A DNA stretch of 64,000 bases. Origin: Nitzschia sp. DOCU1. Taxonomy: Eukaryota > Bacillariophyta > Bacillariophyceae > Bacillariales > Bacillariaceae. Location of the stretch: the NCBI GenBank assembly GCA_951394045.1, contig OX595992.1:1426001-1490000 (forward strand), in the 5' to 3' direction. Positions within the stretch are counted from its first letter, which is position 1; the number at the start of each line of letters is the position of its first letter. The notes under the pieces were generated by a model. That model saw only the letters and a list, made by a program, of their open reading frames with translations, had not been told where the DNA came from and did not search any database. Of the stretch, positions 50,476 to 60,988 are shown piece after piece. A program made the translations under genes and the position numbers.

Positions 50476-50787
50476 TGTTGAAATCTACGATGACCGGTAC
50501 TGGCTAATCGTAAAAAGAGCTCAAATAACTTGTGGTTGTGTTGCAGTGTGTTGATTCTGAAACTTATGAGCACTAACAGTGCGTAAACTAAATGTATGCT
50601 GTCGAGATAGACAGCTGATGTACTCTGATTTGTATCGTACTTAGTGCCATCTCCATGCCTTCTCCTCGTTGGAGTCAGCACGTGGCTGTTCGGGAGTGAA
50701 CGTTGCACTTCCCTATACGATTGCGTCATCACGCTGATGACGTCGTGAAGAGCGATCCTTGACCACCAGATTTACCGTATTTGAACA
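50476..50787 (-). repeat. 3' LTR of the copia element
   Basis: 312 bp; appears identical to 56449-56760. It contains a perfect 8 bp hairpin, CGTCATCA-CGC-TGATGACG (50724-50742), overlapping a TGACGTC CRE-type motif. Confidence 0.95.
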
Positions 50788-50798
50788 CTCCCTCTCAA
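50788..50798 (-). other. Polypurine tract of the copia element
   Basis: On the sense strand TTGAGAGGGAG directly precedes the 3' LTR, the expected place of the plus-strand primer. Confidence 0.6.
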
Positions 50799-50817
50799 GG
50801 ATTGACTCGAGCGAGTG

Positions 50818-53800
50818 TTACCATCCCATGATGACCTGTCTGTGTTTGACGAAGAGATCCTCGCTTAATGCTTTGGTCAGGATATCGGCAGGTTGATCTT
50901 CGGATCGGATATGATGTATCTCGATGTCGCCTCTCTCCACATAGTCGTAGAAGTGAAATAGACGATTGTTGATATGCTTTGTTCTTGGTCTTGCTTTGGG
51001 AGTACGGGCGATCTCAATGGCGCCCATGTTGTCTTCGTAGACGTTGCAAGTGATGTGTGCCTTGTCGAAGTGCACATTGAATCCGAGTCCTTGCATCTCC
51101 CTCAGAAGCTCAATGATCGGTATAGCCTCTCGCAAAGCGTACGAGAGTCCTGTGATCTCCGATTCGCAGCTAGACAGAGCGATCTCTTGCTGTAGCTGTG
51201 ATTTCCATGTGACTGGCACTCCTGCGTAGCAGATGATGTAGCCGTGTCTGGAGCGAGCAGTGTCCTTGTCGAATCCTGCCAGTTCCTTGTCCCAGTTCCC
51301 CGCGAAGTCGGCGTCGACGAATACCTCCAATCCCTTCGAAGGATCTGCCTTGAAGATTATTCCTTTGTCTCGTGTGCCGAGCAGGTAACGTGTGATCCAG
51401 CGTATTGCATCGCCGTGTTCTTTCTTTGGGTCGATGGAGAACCGTGCACACTGGTGCACTGCGTATGCGATGTCTGGCCTTGATCCGCGCTCGACGTAGT
51501 TGAGCTTGCCGATGACACTCCTGTAGTGGAACGAGTCGTCGTGTGGTGTGGAGCTCAGGTGACGTGACAGTAGCCTGCTGGACGCCATGGGGATGTCCTT
51601 GGTTCGTACATTGTCATACTGCATGCGTAGGTCCGATATCACCTGTTCGATTAGCTTGGGTTGCGTCAGGTGTATCGTTCCGTCTTCTTTCCGATCGATG
51701 TTGACTCCGAGAAAGTCCGTGAGATCTCCCTCAATGGTAATGTTGAGGTTTGCGTCTCTCATTTCCTGTATCGTTCGCTCGATCTCTGCCTGGTCAGGAC
51801 CGGCTAAGATTGAGTCGTCGGTGTAGAGGACGTAGATCATGTTGCCCTTGTAGAATACACACTCGTCGTGCTTGGACACCACGAAATGGCACTTGTCGAT
51901 GAGCCGTTTCCTCAGATATTGATACCATATACGAGAGGCGCTTTTTCCCCCATAGAGGTTGCGGTTGACTCGTAGACAATACTTGCTTGGGTCGTCAACG
52001 CCGTCGAGGGTGAATCCCTTTGGTAGCTTCATGTAGAGGTCCCTGTCTGCTGGCGCGTGTGGGTACGCGAGCACGTAGTCGAGTTGGACCGTTCGCCAAT
52101 TGAAGAGTAGAACCAGCGCCAGCAGTAGCCTTATCGAGGGCCATCCGGCAACCGGAGCATACGTCTGATCGTAGTGCTCGCCGTGTCGCATTCGAGAACC
52201 GTCGATATTGCATCGTGCCTTGTATTTCTTGATTGCGCCCGTCCTTATGTCGCGCTTGCGGCGCAGTTGCCACACTGCAGGTAGCACGGTAGTCCCCGTT
52301 GGTATGTCGGTGAGTAACATGATGGTGTAGACTCCCATGTCGACCTGTTGCTTGATCTCCAGTTCCATTGCTTCGCCGAACTGTTCCCAGTCGCTCTCCC
52401 TCTGAGCCTCGTGAAGATACAGAGTGTCGGGGTCTGCATTGGCTTTGTAGGCATAGAGTGGGTTCAGGTCCTCGTTGATGGACCTGCCGTCGCTTGGGAA
52501 CATCGCCTGGAAGGAGAACACTTCGCCAGGAACATCACTTTGCGTAGTGAGTTCCGCTGTCATTGCTTCTATCAGTCGTTGCGCAGGTTGCACGCGTCTC
52601 TGCGATCGCCTGGTGGCCGTACCAGATTCTGATTGCATTCGTGGAGACTGGTGTTGTTGTGTAGATGGCTGTTGTTTGCCATTCCCGGGTGTGTTCCCTT
52701 CTGTAACGGTGGGAGAACCGCTGTCCCTGTCTGTCTTCGGGGACATGTCGACTGTGCGTGGTTCAGGTGGTGCCACGTAGGCTCCCTCTGGAACTTGGGT
52801 GCCCTCTCTTGTCTGAGAGTTTTGTGTAGTGACCTGTTTTCTTTTCGAAGCTGTGGTTGTCGCATTGCCCTGCTTGGGTGCTGTCACATTCGCTTGTGAC
52901 TGCTGAACAAACCCCGCCTTGATTTGCCATAGCGATTGTTGTGTGCTAGCACTCTCCACCGACTGGTAGAGTTGTGCTATGGTGTCAAACATTGTGTCCA
53001 TCTTGATGTGGAACTGTGGAGACACGAGTCCCGTCTTGATGTCCAGCACCAGCGCAATAGAACGAGAGTGGTGTGGTGATCGTCCCAGGTACACCCCAAC
53101 CCTCGCTCTACTGACCCACTTGTGGAGCGGTTTGTTCTGTTGCAAGTTCCTGTCCAACACGTACACTGGACAACCGAAGTGTTGCCAGCGCTTGGCGTTG
53201 GTGGAGACCTTCGTACTGTAGAAGAGCTCCGCTGGGGAGCGGTAGTCAGGTTTGTCGGCCAGATTGGGTGTCGCGTTGTTTGCATCGTTCGCAATTCGGA
53301 GGGCGTATGGCCAGAGGTTCGCCGAGATCTCCTGTGGCCATTGTCGTTTTGCGTAGGTCAGTTGTGTGCGCGTCAGCTATTGTAGTCGTCTGATTCGAGC
53401 TTCCGCCTGTCCGTTCTGGTGATGCGCGTTGACTCCCGCGAATGAGAGACCTTGCTCGCATTTGTGGCAGTCAAGCACCCATTTGTTGGCCTTGAAAATT
53501 CCATTGTCGGCATGATAATGTTGGACTCTGAAACCGTTTTGCTGGCACAGACGTTCGAATGCATGCTTGCCCTCGATCGTCTCGTCAGCACTAGCGGTCT
53601 TCTGCAGGTAGACGTAGCCGAACGATGAGTAGCTGTCCACGTAGACAGTTGCATACACGTATCGCTTCGTCGTCAAGATACCTGTCATCTGCGCGATGAA
53701 CCCCGGTGTTGGGGACTTCATTTGGTCGACCGAGACCACTTCACCCGGTTTTGTTGGTAAGTAAGCTTCGTCCTTGTTGATTGGTGCCTTCTGCCTCCAC

Positions 53801-55032
53801 TGACGCTTTGTTGCTTTACCGAACATGCAGGCTGCACATACGGGAACGCGACATTTGGCCAGTCGCCTTGGGATGATGGAGTATCGCGCCATGATCTGTA
53901 GTTTCCGAAAGGATACATGGGCGAAGCGCAGATGGTAAGTCAGTAATTCGGTCTCGAGCTTCCTTTCCTCTCTCTCAACCTCTGTTTCATCCACTATCCT
54001 CGCAGGATTGGCAGGTGGAGCAGGCGTTGGTCCGAGTAAGTTTTCTGTGTCGTCGCGTATGTTGTTGTTAACGTCGTCGCTAACATTATCGTTGCCTATA
54101 TTCGAGAAATCCGCAGGATCGTCATCTTCATCGTCGGAGATAACCTGTGCATCGAATGCCAGGACGTCGTCGCCGTCATCGTCGAATCCTGCCTCCGCAC
54201 AAAACGCCGCAAACTTGGAGTATCCGGGGGCGGTCCGACACGTCGCCACGTTGGTGACCGGATCGAGTGGGATCGTTTTGGTGAAGTCTTTGGAGCTGAG
54301 GATGACGCGGTCGTGTGTGGTTGTCGATTGGGCTGGGCCGCGATGTTGTCTTTTCATTTGTTGGGCCCAATGTTGTGGGCTGAAGAGGCGTATTCCGCAT
54401 CCAGGTACGTAGTAGGAATCGTGCAGAGTGAAGTCGTGCACGTCGCCGCCGTCGGCTTCTAACCTTACTTTTGCTGTTCCTGTTGACACATTCGTGGCCT
54501 TGGCTCCCATGAACCCGTTCACGATCCGATTTGTTGGCTGTAGTTCACCGGGGAAGTCCTCGATGAACCCCGATAGGTAAGCCGTCGCGCGATTGTCGAT
54601 CCCAAGGGTTGTCGAGTCTGTATCGATCACTGCTAACCGTTCTCCTTTGTTCGTCATCGTCTCCATTGCCAATAGGACTTGCCAGACTTGTAGTGTTCGC
54701 GGCGCTGCAAAGTTGATGCTGCCGCAGACGTGACATTGTAGCGGCATGTCGTTGCGTCGGTACTTGCTGGCGATGTCCCGTCGTCGCCTCACTTCCTTGT
54801 TTTGTTGACTGTGCTTCATTCGCAGCCTAAAACTAGTCCAAATCGCGATTTTCCAGGCTCGTAGATATGCTAAATAGCGAGTTAACTTAGCCCGAAAGCG
54901 TTGCTTCTTAGGATAGTAGTAGTAGCAGCTGTCGGCATAGACCGTCACCCATATGTAGATTATCAAGTACGCCAGGCCAATGTATGTCCATACGGCCAGG
55001 GTATCTTGTAACCTCGTCGGCAGATTGAGGAA
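50818..55032 (-). CDS. Copia pol: protease, integrase, reverse transcriptase, RNase H (one internal stop)
   Basis: The frame is open from the codon after the gag TGA to a TAG at 53377-53379, then in the same frame to the stop at 50818. In order: an unusual hydrophobic, Tyr-rich start (YIGLAYLIIYIWVTVYAD) and a basic stretch; a protease-like motif (LGIDNRATAYL); the GAG-pre-integrase region with HLRFAHVSFRKL and CAACMFGKATK; the integrase core (VSVDQM, VYVDSYSS, HADNGIF, NGQAEARIR); then, after the TAG, the integrase end, reverse transcriptase with YTDD (YVLYTDDSILAG) and RNase H (VFVDADFAGNWD, SCESEITGL, YEDNMGAIE, ADILTKAL). The TAG sits just after the third catalytic Glu of the integrase. 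Confidence 0.92.
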
Positions 55033-56391
55033 TCACTCCTCAGTTTCTTCGGCGATATCGGCGAGAGCAGTCATTGCTTTTGCAAACTTCGACTCTTGTT
55101 TAGTCGTTGTAGTCGGCGTTGCTGGTTTCGAAGTTGTCGCGTTGCCTCCATCCTTTCCCTTTCCCAATCCTTTCTTCTCGCACTTGTCGGTCGAATGGCG
55201 GCACCACTTTTGATGATTGGCGCAGAACCACCATTGCTTGCCATCGACTGTCTTGTTTGTGGGTTCCCCAGCTTTGGGTTTGACGGACACCCACGCAGGC
55301 ATGTCGGACTTCTTCTTCTTGTTGTTGCCTTTGGCCTTGCCGGCTTTGTTGTCATTGCTTTCAGTCGTTCTAGACTTGCCGGCAGTTCTCTGTTGACCTT
55401 GGAGTCGTTTCAGAGTGGCCTCGAGCACCATAATCTTTTCTTCTTCCGAAGATGGTGCGTTCCACTGGTTCTTTTCGACTAGCACCTCGTACTTGTTTTT
55501 GGCCAATGCCATGAGAGTGCTTGGAGTGATCGCCGTGGTTCCATCCTCGTATTCCTCTTCTTTCTTCTCGATGTAGGCAATGAATCGTTTGTCGCTTGCG
55601 GCGTGATAGCCTTTGAACAAATTTACCAAAAGGTCGTTTGTGATCTCGCCTCGCGCGGCTAAAGCATCCACAAGTCCTTTTACGTACAGATTCAGCTTGC
55701 CTATGTCGTTGCCTATGGTAGGTAGGTAGGTATCCAGAGAGGAGAGTTGAGTCCTGATGTGTGCGGTTGTTGCGTTCGTGTCGATGCTTGATTCCCGTAT
55801 GACCACTTTGAGTAGGAGAATTCCCACGCCCTTGTTGCTGACAGTGTACTCGTCCTTGTATGCTGCTATCTTGTTGCGACCCGATGCATTTAAGCTGTTC
55901 ATGATGCAGTTGTACGCTTGCACGGAGTCTTGAGCAGCTCGATTCTGAGCGTTGACGTAGACTTGTGCACACTGATGCAGGTAGTCGAGGGTGTACTCTC
56001 CGTAGTGATTGAGGAAATTGGATGCTGGTCCGATTGGATTGTTGGGATCTTCAGGGATTGCTAGGAAGGAGTCGTCCCATCCGTTGATAGCTGCTCGTCC
56101 GCCTTTCCTGTTGAGGAAATCCTTCATTCGTTCGGGAGAGCAGTCGAAGCCTTCTTCGTCGGATGAGTACATTGAGGAAGTTGCGGATGACCAAATCTTC
56201 ATTCCCTCGGATGTCGTGTAGTCAAGCACATTCGCATGTGCGAGAGCTGGCGTGAGTGCAAACGTTGGCGCAGCGATGTTTTGCTGAGCTGGCGGCCCCG
56301 CTGGGGGGACCGCTGGTGGCACGACCGGAGGCGGTACTATCGGTGGTATCATTGGTGGAACCACTGGAGGAACCTGAAGGTTGGCGGCCAT
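55033..56391 (-). CDS. Copia gag (capsid) protein
   Basis: A 452-residue protein starting at ATG 56389-56391, shortly after the 5' LTR. A Pro-rich N-terminus (PPMIPPIVPPPVVPP) precedes a helical capsid-like region (residues 60-330) and a basic C-terminal part with a Cys/His cluster (WWFCANHQKWCRHSTDKC) in place of a classical CCHC zinc knuckle. It ends with TGA, directly followed in the same frame by pol. Confidence 0.85.
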   Translation of the reverse strand: MAANLQVPPVVPPMIPPIVPPPVVPPAVPPAGPPAQQNIAAPTFALTPALAHANVLDYTTSEGMKIWSSATSSMYSSDEEGFDCSPERMKDFLNRKGGRAAINGWDDSFLAIPEDPNNPIGPASNFLNHYGEYTLDYLHQCAQVYVNAQNRAAQDSVQAYNCIMNSLNASGRNKIAAYKDEYTVSNKGVGILLLKVVIRESSIDTNATTAHIRTQLSSLDTYLPTIGNDIGKLNLYVKGLVDALAARGEITNDLLVNLFKGYHAASDKRFIAYIEKKEEEYEDGTTAITPSTLMALAKNKYEVLVEKNQWNAPSSEEEKIMVLEATLKRLQGQQRTAGKSRTTESNDNKAGKAKGNNKKKKSDMPAWVSVKPKAGEPTNKTVDGKQWWFCANHQKWCRHSTDKCEKKGLGKGKDGGNATTSKPATPTTTTKQESKFAKAMTALADIAEETEE

Positions 56392-56448
56392 TGTAGCTGA
56401 TGATTAACTGTTGAAGAACTTGTATGTCTCTTATGCGCAGAGGAAGCG

Positions 56449-56760
56449 TGTTGAAATCTACGATGACCGGTACTGGCTAATCGTAAAAAGAGCTCAAATA
56501 ACTTGTGGTTGTGTTGCAGTGTGTTGATTCTGAAACTTATGAGCACTAACAGTGCGTAAACTAAATGTATGCTGTCGAGATAGACAGCTGATGTACTCTG
56601 ATTTGTATCGTACTTAGTGCCATCTCCATGCCTTCTCCTCGTTGGAGTCAGCACGTGGCTGTTCGGGAGTGAACGTTGCACTTCCCTATACGATTGCGTC
56701 ATCACGCTGATGACGTCGTGAAGAGCGATCCTTGACCACCAGATTTACCGTATTTGAACA
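56449..56760 (-). repeat. 5' LTR of the copia element
   Basis: 312 bp; the partner of 50476-50787. On the sense strand it is followed by CGCTTCCTCTGCGC, which is not the usual initiator-Met tRNA primer site. Confidence 0.95.
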
Positions 56761-57086
56761 GGAGCGCGACTACCCTGCGCGCTGTTCAGCACAAAAATGA
56801 GCCGGCCGATCTCATGCGTCTTGACTACTACAAGTATGCGTTGGAGGGGGTCTCGAGATCGCTACTCTACTAGTATGGTCTACCAATCGAGAATCATCTC
56901 AAATGTCTCCCATGGCATTTATTGTCAAAGGAGGAGATTATGACAGTCGGCGCTGCAGTTCTGCTTGAAAGCACAAAGCAAAAAATGTACTACTAGGAGC
57001 GAGCTCATCTCGTCTTCTACTCGGTATATCCTCGAAAAGGGTGATCGAGCTCATTTTACTAGATTATGCAGCCACTTGAAACCTCC
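56761..57086. other. Intergenic region right of the retrotransposon
   Basis: A 326 bp stretch between the LTR and the GT61-like gene. Before the insertion it was probably contiguous with the DNA upstream of beta-helix paralog 3, so it may be that gene's displaced promoter. Confidence 0.45.
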
Positions 57087-58718
57087 TCAAAGAAGACTAC
57101 GCTTTGTGTGAATATCCTCCCATTTCTCGATGGCATTTTGTAAATGGCGCCAAATTGTTTCCTTGTCCAGATTGCCACGGGCGTCCTGTTGGCCACGCCA
57201 AGTCATGTAGTGGCCTCCACCTAAATGGGCAATGGTGTTTTCCGAATTCTTTTGGACGCCCGTCCCCAAATGGATTTCGACCACGACACTATTTAAGGGC
57301 ATGAACATGGCTAGATTGAGACCAGCGCCATGAACGCCAATCATAATATTGGCACGACTCACAAAGTGTGCCTGCTCTTGATAGGAAGTGTGCGAGCCCT
57401 CCTCGCCATAAAAACTGGCCACGTCCATTTCAATACCCAGTTCTAGACATTTGGCTTGAAGAAACTGGGTGATTTCCTCCTGATTGGAAATGATGCGGCG
57501 GCCCTGCCAATTCCAGGGATTCCGTTTCATGCTATTGTCGCGACCGACCCAGACTACTCGAGGCTTGGGGCTCCAGGGAATGGTTTTCTGGTAAGGAATG
57601 GCATGGTGTGTTGGTATGCTGGGAATGTGAAGAGACGCTTTCAAATGAGCAACGTAAGCAGTCACGATTGCCGAGAAGCATTTCATCTTCGAGTGCGCCT
57701 TGTTGAGCAAGAGGATGTTCGCGCCTCTGGTTGCGCCAGGGGACCAAATCAATTTGTCTCGAAAGCAATAGTTCTTTGTCGTTTCTGTACCATTCAAGTT
57801 TGTTTCTGGATTCCAGATTTGAACGGAATCGTGTAGACGTCGACTGTCCGTAAAAAGAAGCTCCAAACCGTCCGTCGTGGGACGGTTGTACCGGTCTTCT
57901 GGCACAATATAAAACATTTGAGGCGGGGGCGCCATATATGTTTCTGCCAACTCGGGTTGCAGCAAAGCGTATATTACAAACAACTTCAGTTGCTCTAGGT
58001 GAAAGAACCACCAATTCCAATGATCAGCATCAGCGTCTACAAGAAATACTGGGTGGTCCACGACGTAGTCGCACTTGGGCAGATTTTTGCCGACAAATTC
58101 CAACTCCCGCGTTGATTCCATCAGGAGCGTTTCCCCGCTGGCAAGACGTACCCGACTGTTTGTGATTTTGTCTTTCGGATCTTTGCCAGGAAGTAGAATG
58201 GAAACACGAGGTGGCTTTAGGAATGATTCCTCGTTGGGTTTGACTTGTAAGATTACGTTCGAAGCCACAAAAATGTCAAATTGGTTGTGACTGTAGGTTT
58301 CCAGTTTCGCCTTGCTTTCACCAGGAAGGTGTTTTTTTTTGGAATTTCGCAGTGTTTCCATCAGCTCCACCCCACCCCACGCCAAGCACTGTTTGACGCG
58401 GTCGTCGGTTATGTTGGATCCGTAATAAGCTCGTTCGGCGTCTTGGATGGCATTCTGGAACGAACGGGAATATGTTGTCTGGGGCGGCCGTTGAATCCGA
58501 CGAGGAGTAAATAAGTGATCTTCGGTACTGTGAACGGACATGAAATCCACCGCAAACGACTTGTCGGTCTCTTGTAATGGAAGAACAACGTTTGTCGATT
58601 GATACGATAGCCACATAACCTGAAAGACTACAAAGAGGAACATGCCACGGCACGCCTTATTATTGTCGCTCGAGAGCGCGGACCTTGGAGACTCGGGAAT
58701 CTTAATTGGAACACTCAT
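57087..58718 (-). CDS. GT61-like glycosyltransferase, type II membrane protein
   Basis: A single exon of 543 residues. A hydrophobic segment at residues 26-45 (MFLFVVFQVMWLSYQ) acts as a signal anchor, placing the rest in the Golgi or ER lumen. The C-terminal half has the DUF563/GT61 pattern: PRVVWVGRD, RRIISNQEEITQFLQ, a HFVSRANIMIGVHGAGLNLA signature, FMPLNSVVVEIHLG and HYMTWRG. GT61 includes plant xylosyl- and arabinosyl-transferases and animal EOGT/POMGNT2. The donor and acceptor are not inferable here. Confidence 0.87.
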   Translation of the reverse strand: MSVPIKIPESPRSALSSDNNKACRGMFLFVVFQVMWLSYQSTNVVLPLQETDKSFAVDFMSVHSTEDHLFTPRRIQRPPQTTYSRSFQNAIQDAERAYYGSNITDDRVKQCLAWGGVELMETLRNSKKKHLPGESKAKLETYSHNQFDIFVASNVILQVKPNEESFLKPPRVSILLPGKDPKDKITNSRVRLASGETLLMESTRELEFVGKNLPKCDYVVDHPVFLVDADADHWNWWFFHLEQLKLFVIYALLQPELAETYMAPPPQMFYIVPEDRYNRPTTDGLELLFTDSRRLHDSVQIWNPETNLNGTETTKNYCFRDKLIWSPGATRGANILLLNKAHSKMKCFSAIVTAYVAHLKASLHIPSIPTHHAIPYQKTIPWSPKPRVVWVGRDNSMKRNPWNWQGRRIISNQEEITQFLQAKCLELGIEMDVASFYGEEGSHTSYQEQAHFVSRANIMIGVHGAGLNLAMFMPLNSVVVEIHLGTGVQKNSENTIAHLGGGHYMTWRGQQDARGNLDKETIWRHLQNAIEKWEDIHTKRSLL

Positions 58719-60988
58719 CCTTGGTAGGATACTCCAGCATGACTTGAACCGATCCGATAAGAGAAATGCGATTGGAACCTCTCATGTGATGTTACACCTC
58801 CCATCCCTTGCTTCGGGTTCTCAACGCATCACTATGGCCAGAGGTGAACAGAGACACAAAAGAGTAGAGACGAAAAGATGAGAGATTCTGGAGACGTGAG
58901 GCCACAAGGATCGATTCTCGTCCTGCTTGCACCCTTCATACGTACTACATGTATATACGAATCTCACATTCGTCGTACATCTTTCAACGATGCGATCTAT
59001 GTACGAGTACTCGTACGTACCGGTAGCATAGTACGTACTCGTATTTTATGCAAATTTATTCTCCCAATGGCTACGTACGATAAATAGATAGTGCATTATT
59101 CACTACCCCGAATGAATCAATTCAAGATTGTTTCGTGCATTGCATCGCAGCAATCCCTCGACATTGCCACCCTAACTCCTACTTGCCACTCCTGGCGGAT
59201 ATCATGCGATAACGCAATGATAGGAAGAGAAAGTCTGATCGCGATACCTTGCTAGTCGGAAATAAATCGGGCGCCGACGGTGCTCATTGCTCCCCAGAAG
59301 TTCAAATGCATCGACCTGTTGCCTGATAGAGTGTCTCGCATCTCTAGCTCATCAAGTTAGCATTCGATTGACCCAATAATTTCTGACCAAGTGAACCGAA
59401 GGATAGCATTGCGACTCGGCTCATTTTCTCCTCTCTTCACTCCCATCAGGCGGAACCGCACCGCATGCAAGGGCCTCTCACCGGCCACCATCGGATGAGA
59501 CAAAGGCTCAACGCGCCTGGATTCAAACAAATTCGGGGTTCGACATCAACCGCCCTGTAAATGTGACACAAACAAAATCAGTTCTGAACAGGCTCCTCCT
59601 GTGGTGCAATGTTTGTGGCGTTAGTTGTACCTAGTTCCATCTCTCACAGGGTACATTAGTCCCCACGAGCATCCCACCACAAAGCGACGGTCGTTTGGAA
59701 TGCAAAAAGTCACCAGCCGCCCCGAACTGTCGTCAGGTAAACGCTGCTCCAACGAGGCACCAACGGCTTTGACCCTAGCTCCCATGAGCCAGTCACTTGT
59801 ATTCTCATACAAGGACGCTAGTTTTGGCTGTCCCTCTTTTTCCGAGGAAAAAGAGAATTCTTCCATATAACATCAATGTGCCAATCGCGGATAACGCTAC
59901 ATGAAAACGTCGAAACGAAAGTGCTTCTTGCCGACACGAAGCCCCGTGGCATCTGGGAACGCTTCTTCTTGCGCGGTAGTATCAGGAAAACCCTAACAGT
60001 ATTGGGCACCTTTTCGCGACACGCTGTACACAAGGAACCACCATCTTTTTCTTACATTTTCTCACTCGATCGCGGCACTCTAACAACAAAACGACAACGA
60101 AAAGTCGTAAGTCGAAAGATTCGTGGAATTGCTTGTATCGGCAACTGGGCTACTCGGACTATCAATTGAGAAATTGGTTTCTCATCCAGATCAAGTGAAG
60201 ATGTGACGATAAACTCTTCTATCCCCCACTGAAATATATACCCCCGCGATCGATGGTATTGTCGACCATTGGGGCTCTAGGTGGGGCCATTTTTAATAAT
60301 GTCATGTCGACAACGCCCGCAATCTTGCACTTACTATTTCTCAAATCCTTGAACGAGGTGCGGCGGGCATTCGGATGCACCCCCTCTCATCGATCTTTGT
60401 TTCATTAAATGCACGCAATAAGCAATGGCTATTGCATCATGGTCAACATCAGATGCAAAAGCTGATGACCGCCTTCTAACCTGATGTTGTTGGCGAGATA
60501 GATAGTGGCATCAGCGGGAGAACCGAGGAGATAGAAGGTGGCGAAACCCGAAATCGTTGGCCATCGCGCCGTGTGTGCGGGCTCAGAAAAAGATTCGATG
60601 CGTCGCCCCCCTTTTTGCCCCAAGATTCTTGGATTCACGCCAGCCCTCACGAACACGTGCGGCGTGCAGTGGGCACGATCCCATCGAACCGTTGGGGCTT
60701 GTAGATTTCTACGCGGAGTGGTAGGAGGTGCTACAACTCCGGTTACCGCGCGCGGGCCTACGATTGGGTTTTTAGCGAGATGCCTTTCTTTCTCTTGCAC
60801 ATCATGATGGATGTTGTTCCGTGAACGTTTGGACCAAGCGCAACGATCAAGGTGCACTCTACTGAAGCATGAATAGATCAATGATTGAGAAACCAAGATT
60901 TTTGTATCATAAAGAGAGTACCGACGTTCAAGATTCTTTTGTCCAAAACTTTTCTCGTTGCATCCGTCGATTTCAGCATTGATTCGTG
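58719..60988. other. Gene-free stretch
   Basis: About 2.27 kb between two divergent genes. Several ORFs of 80-210 codons exist on both strands, but they overlap one another and show no domain or compositional signal. It contains a cluster of GTAC palindromes (listed separately) and otherwise nothing recognised. Confidence 0.45.
59002..59043. repeat. Cluster of TACG/GTAC palindromes
   Basis: A perfect 14 bp palindrome TACGAGTACTCGTA (59002-59015) is followed by CGTAC and, after a short spacer, GTACGTACTCGTA, which pairs with the left arm. Long alternating palindromes of this kind can form cruciform structures. Confidence 0.7.

Larger units (their letters stand above)
50476..56760 (-). mobile_element. 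Complete Ty1/copia LTR retrotransposon
   Basis: A 6,285 bp element, sense on the minus strand. Two 312 bp LTRs (50476-50787 and 56449-56760) begin TG and end CA and look identical by eye, which points to a recent insertion. GGAGCG occurs directly outside both ends and is taken as the target duplication (6 bp; copia elements more often make 5). The order of domains, gag, protease, integrase, reverse transcriptase, RNase H, defines copia; diatom elements of this class are called CoDi. Gag and pol lie in one frame interrupted by a TGA after gag and a TAG in the integrase. Confidence 0.95.

Noticed and set aside
50304..50732. 142-codon minus-strand ORF and its duplicate at 56349-56705
   Set aside because: The same reading in both copies is simply the LTR sequence extended into flanking DNA, not a gene.
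59455..59560. Possible tRNA B-box (GGGTTCGACATC)
   Set aside because: The flanking bases do not form a 5 bp T-stem or an acceptor stem.
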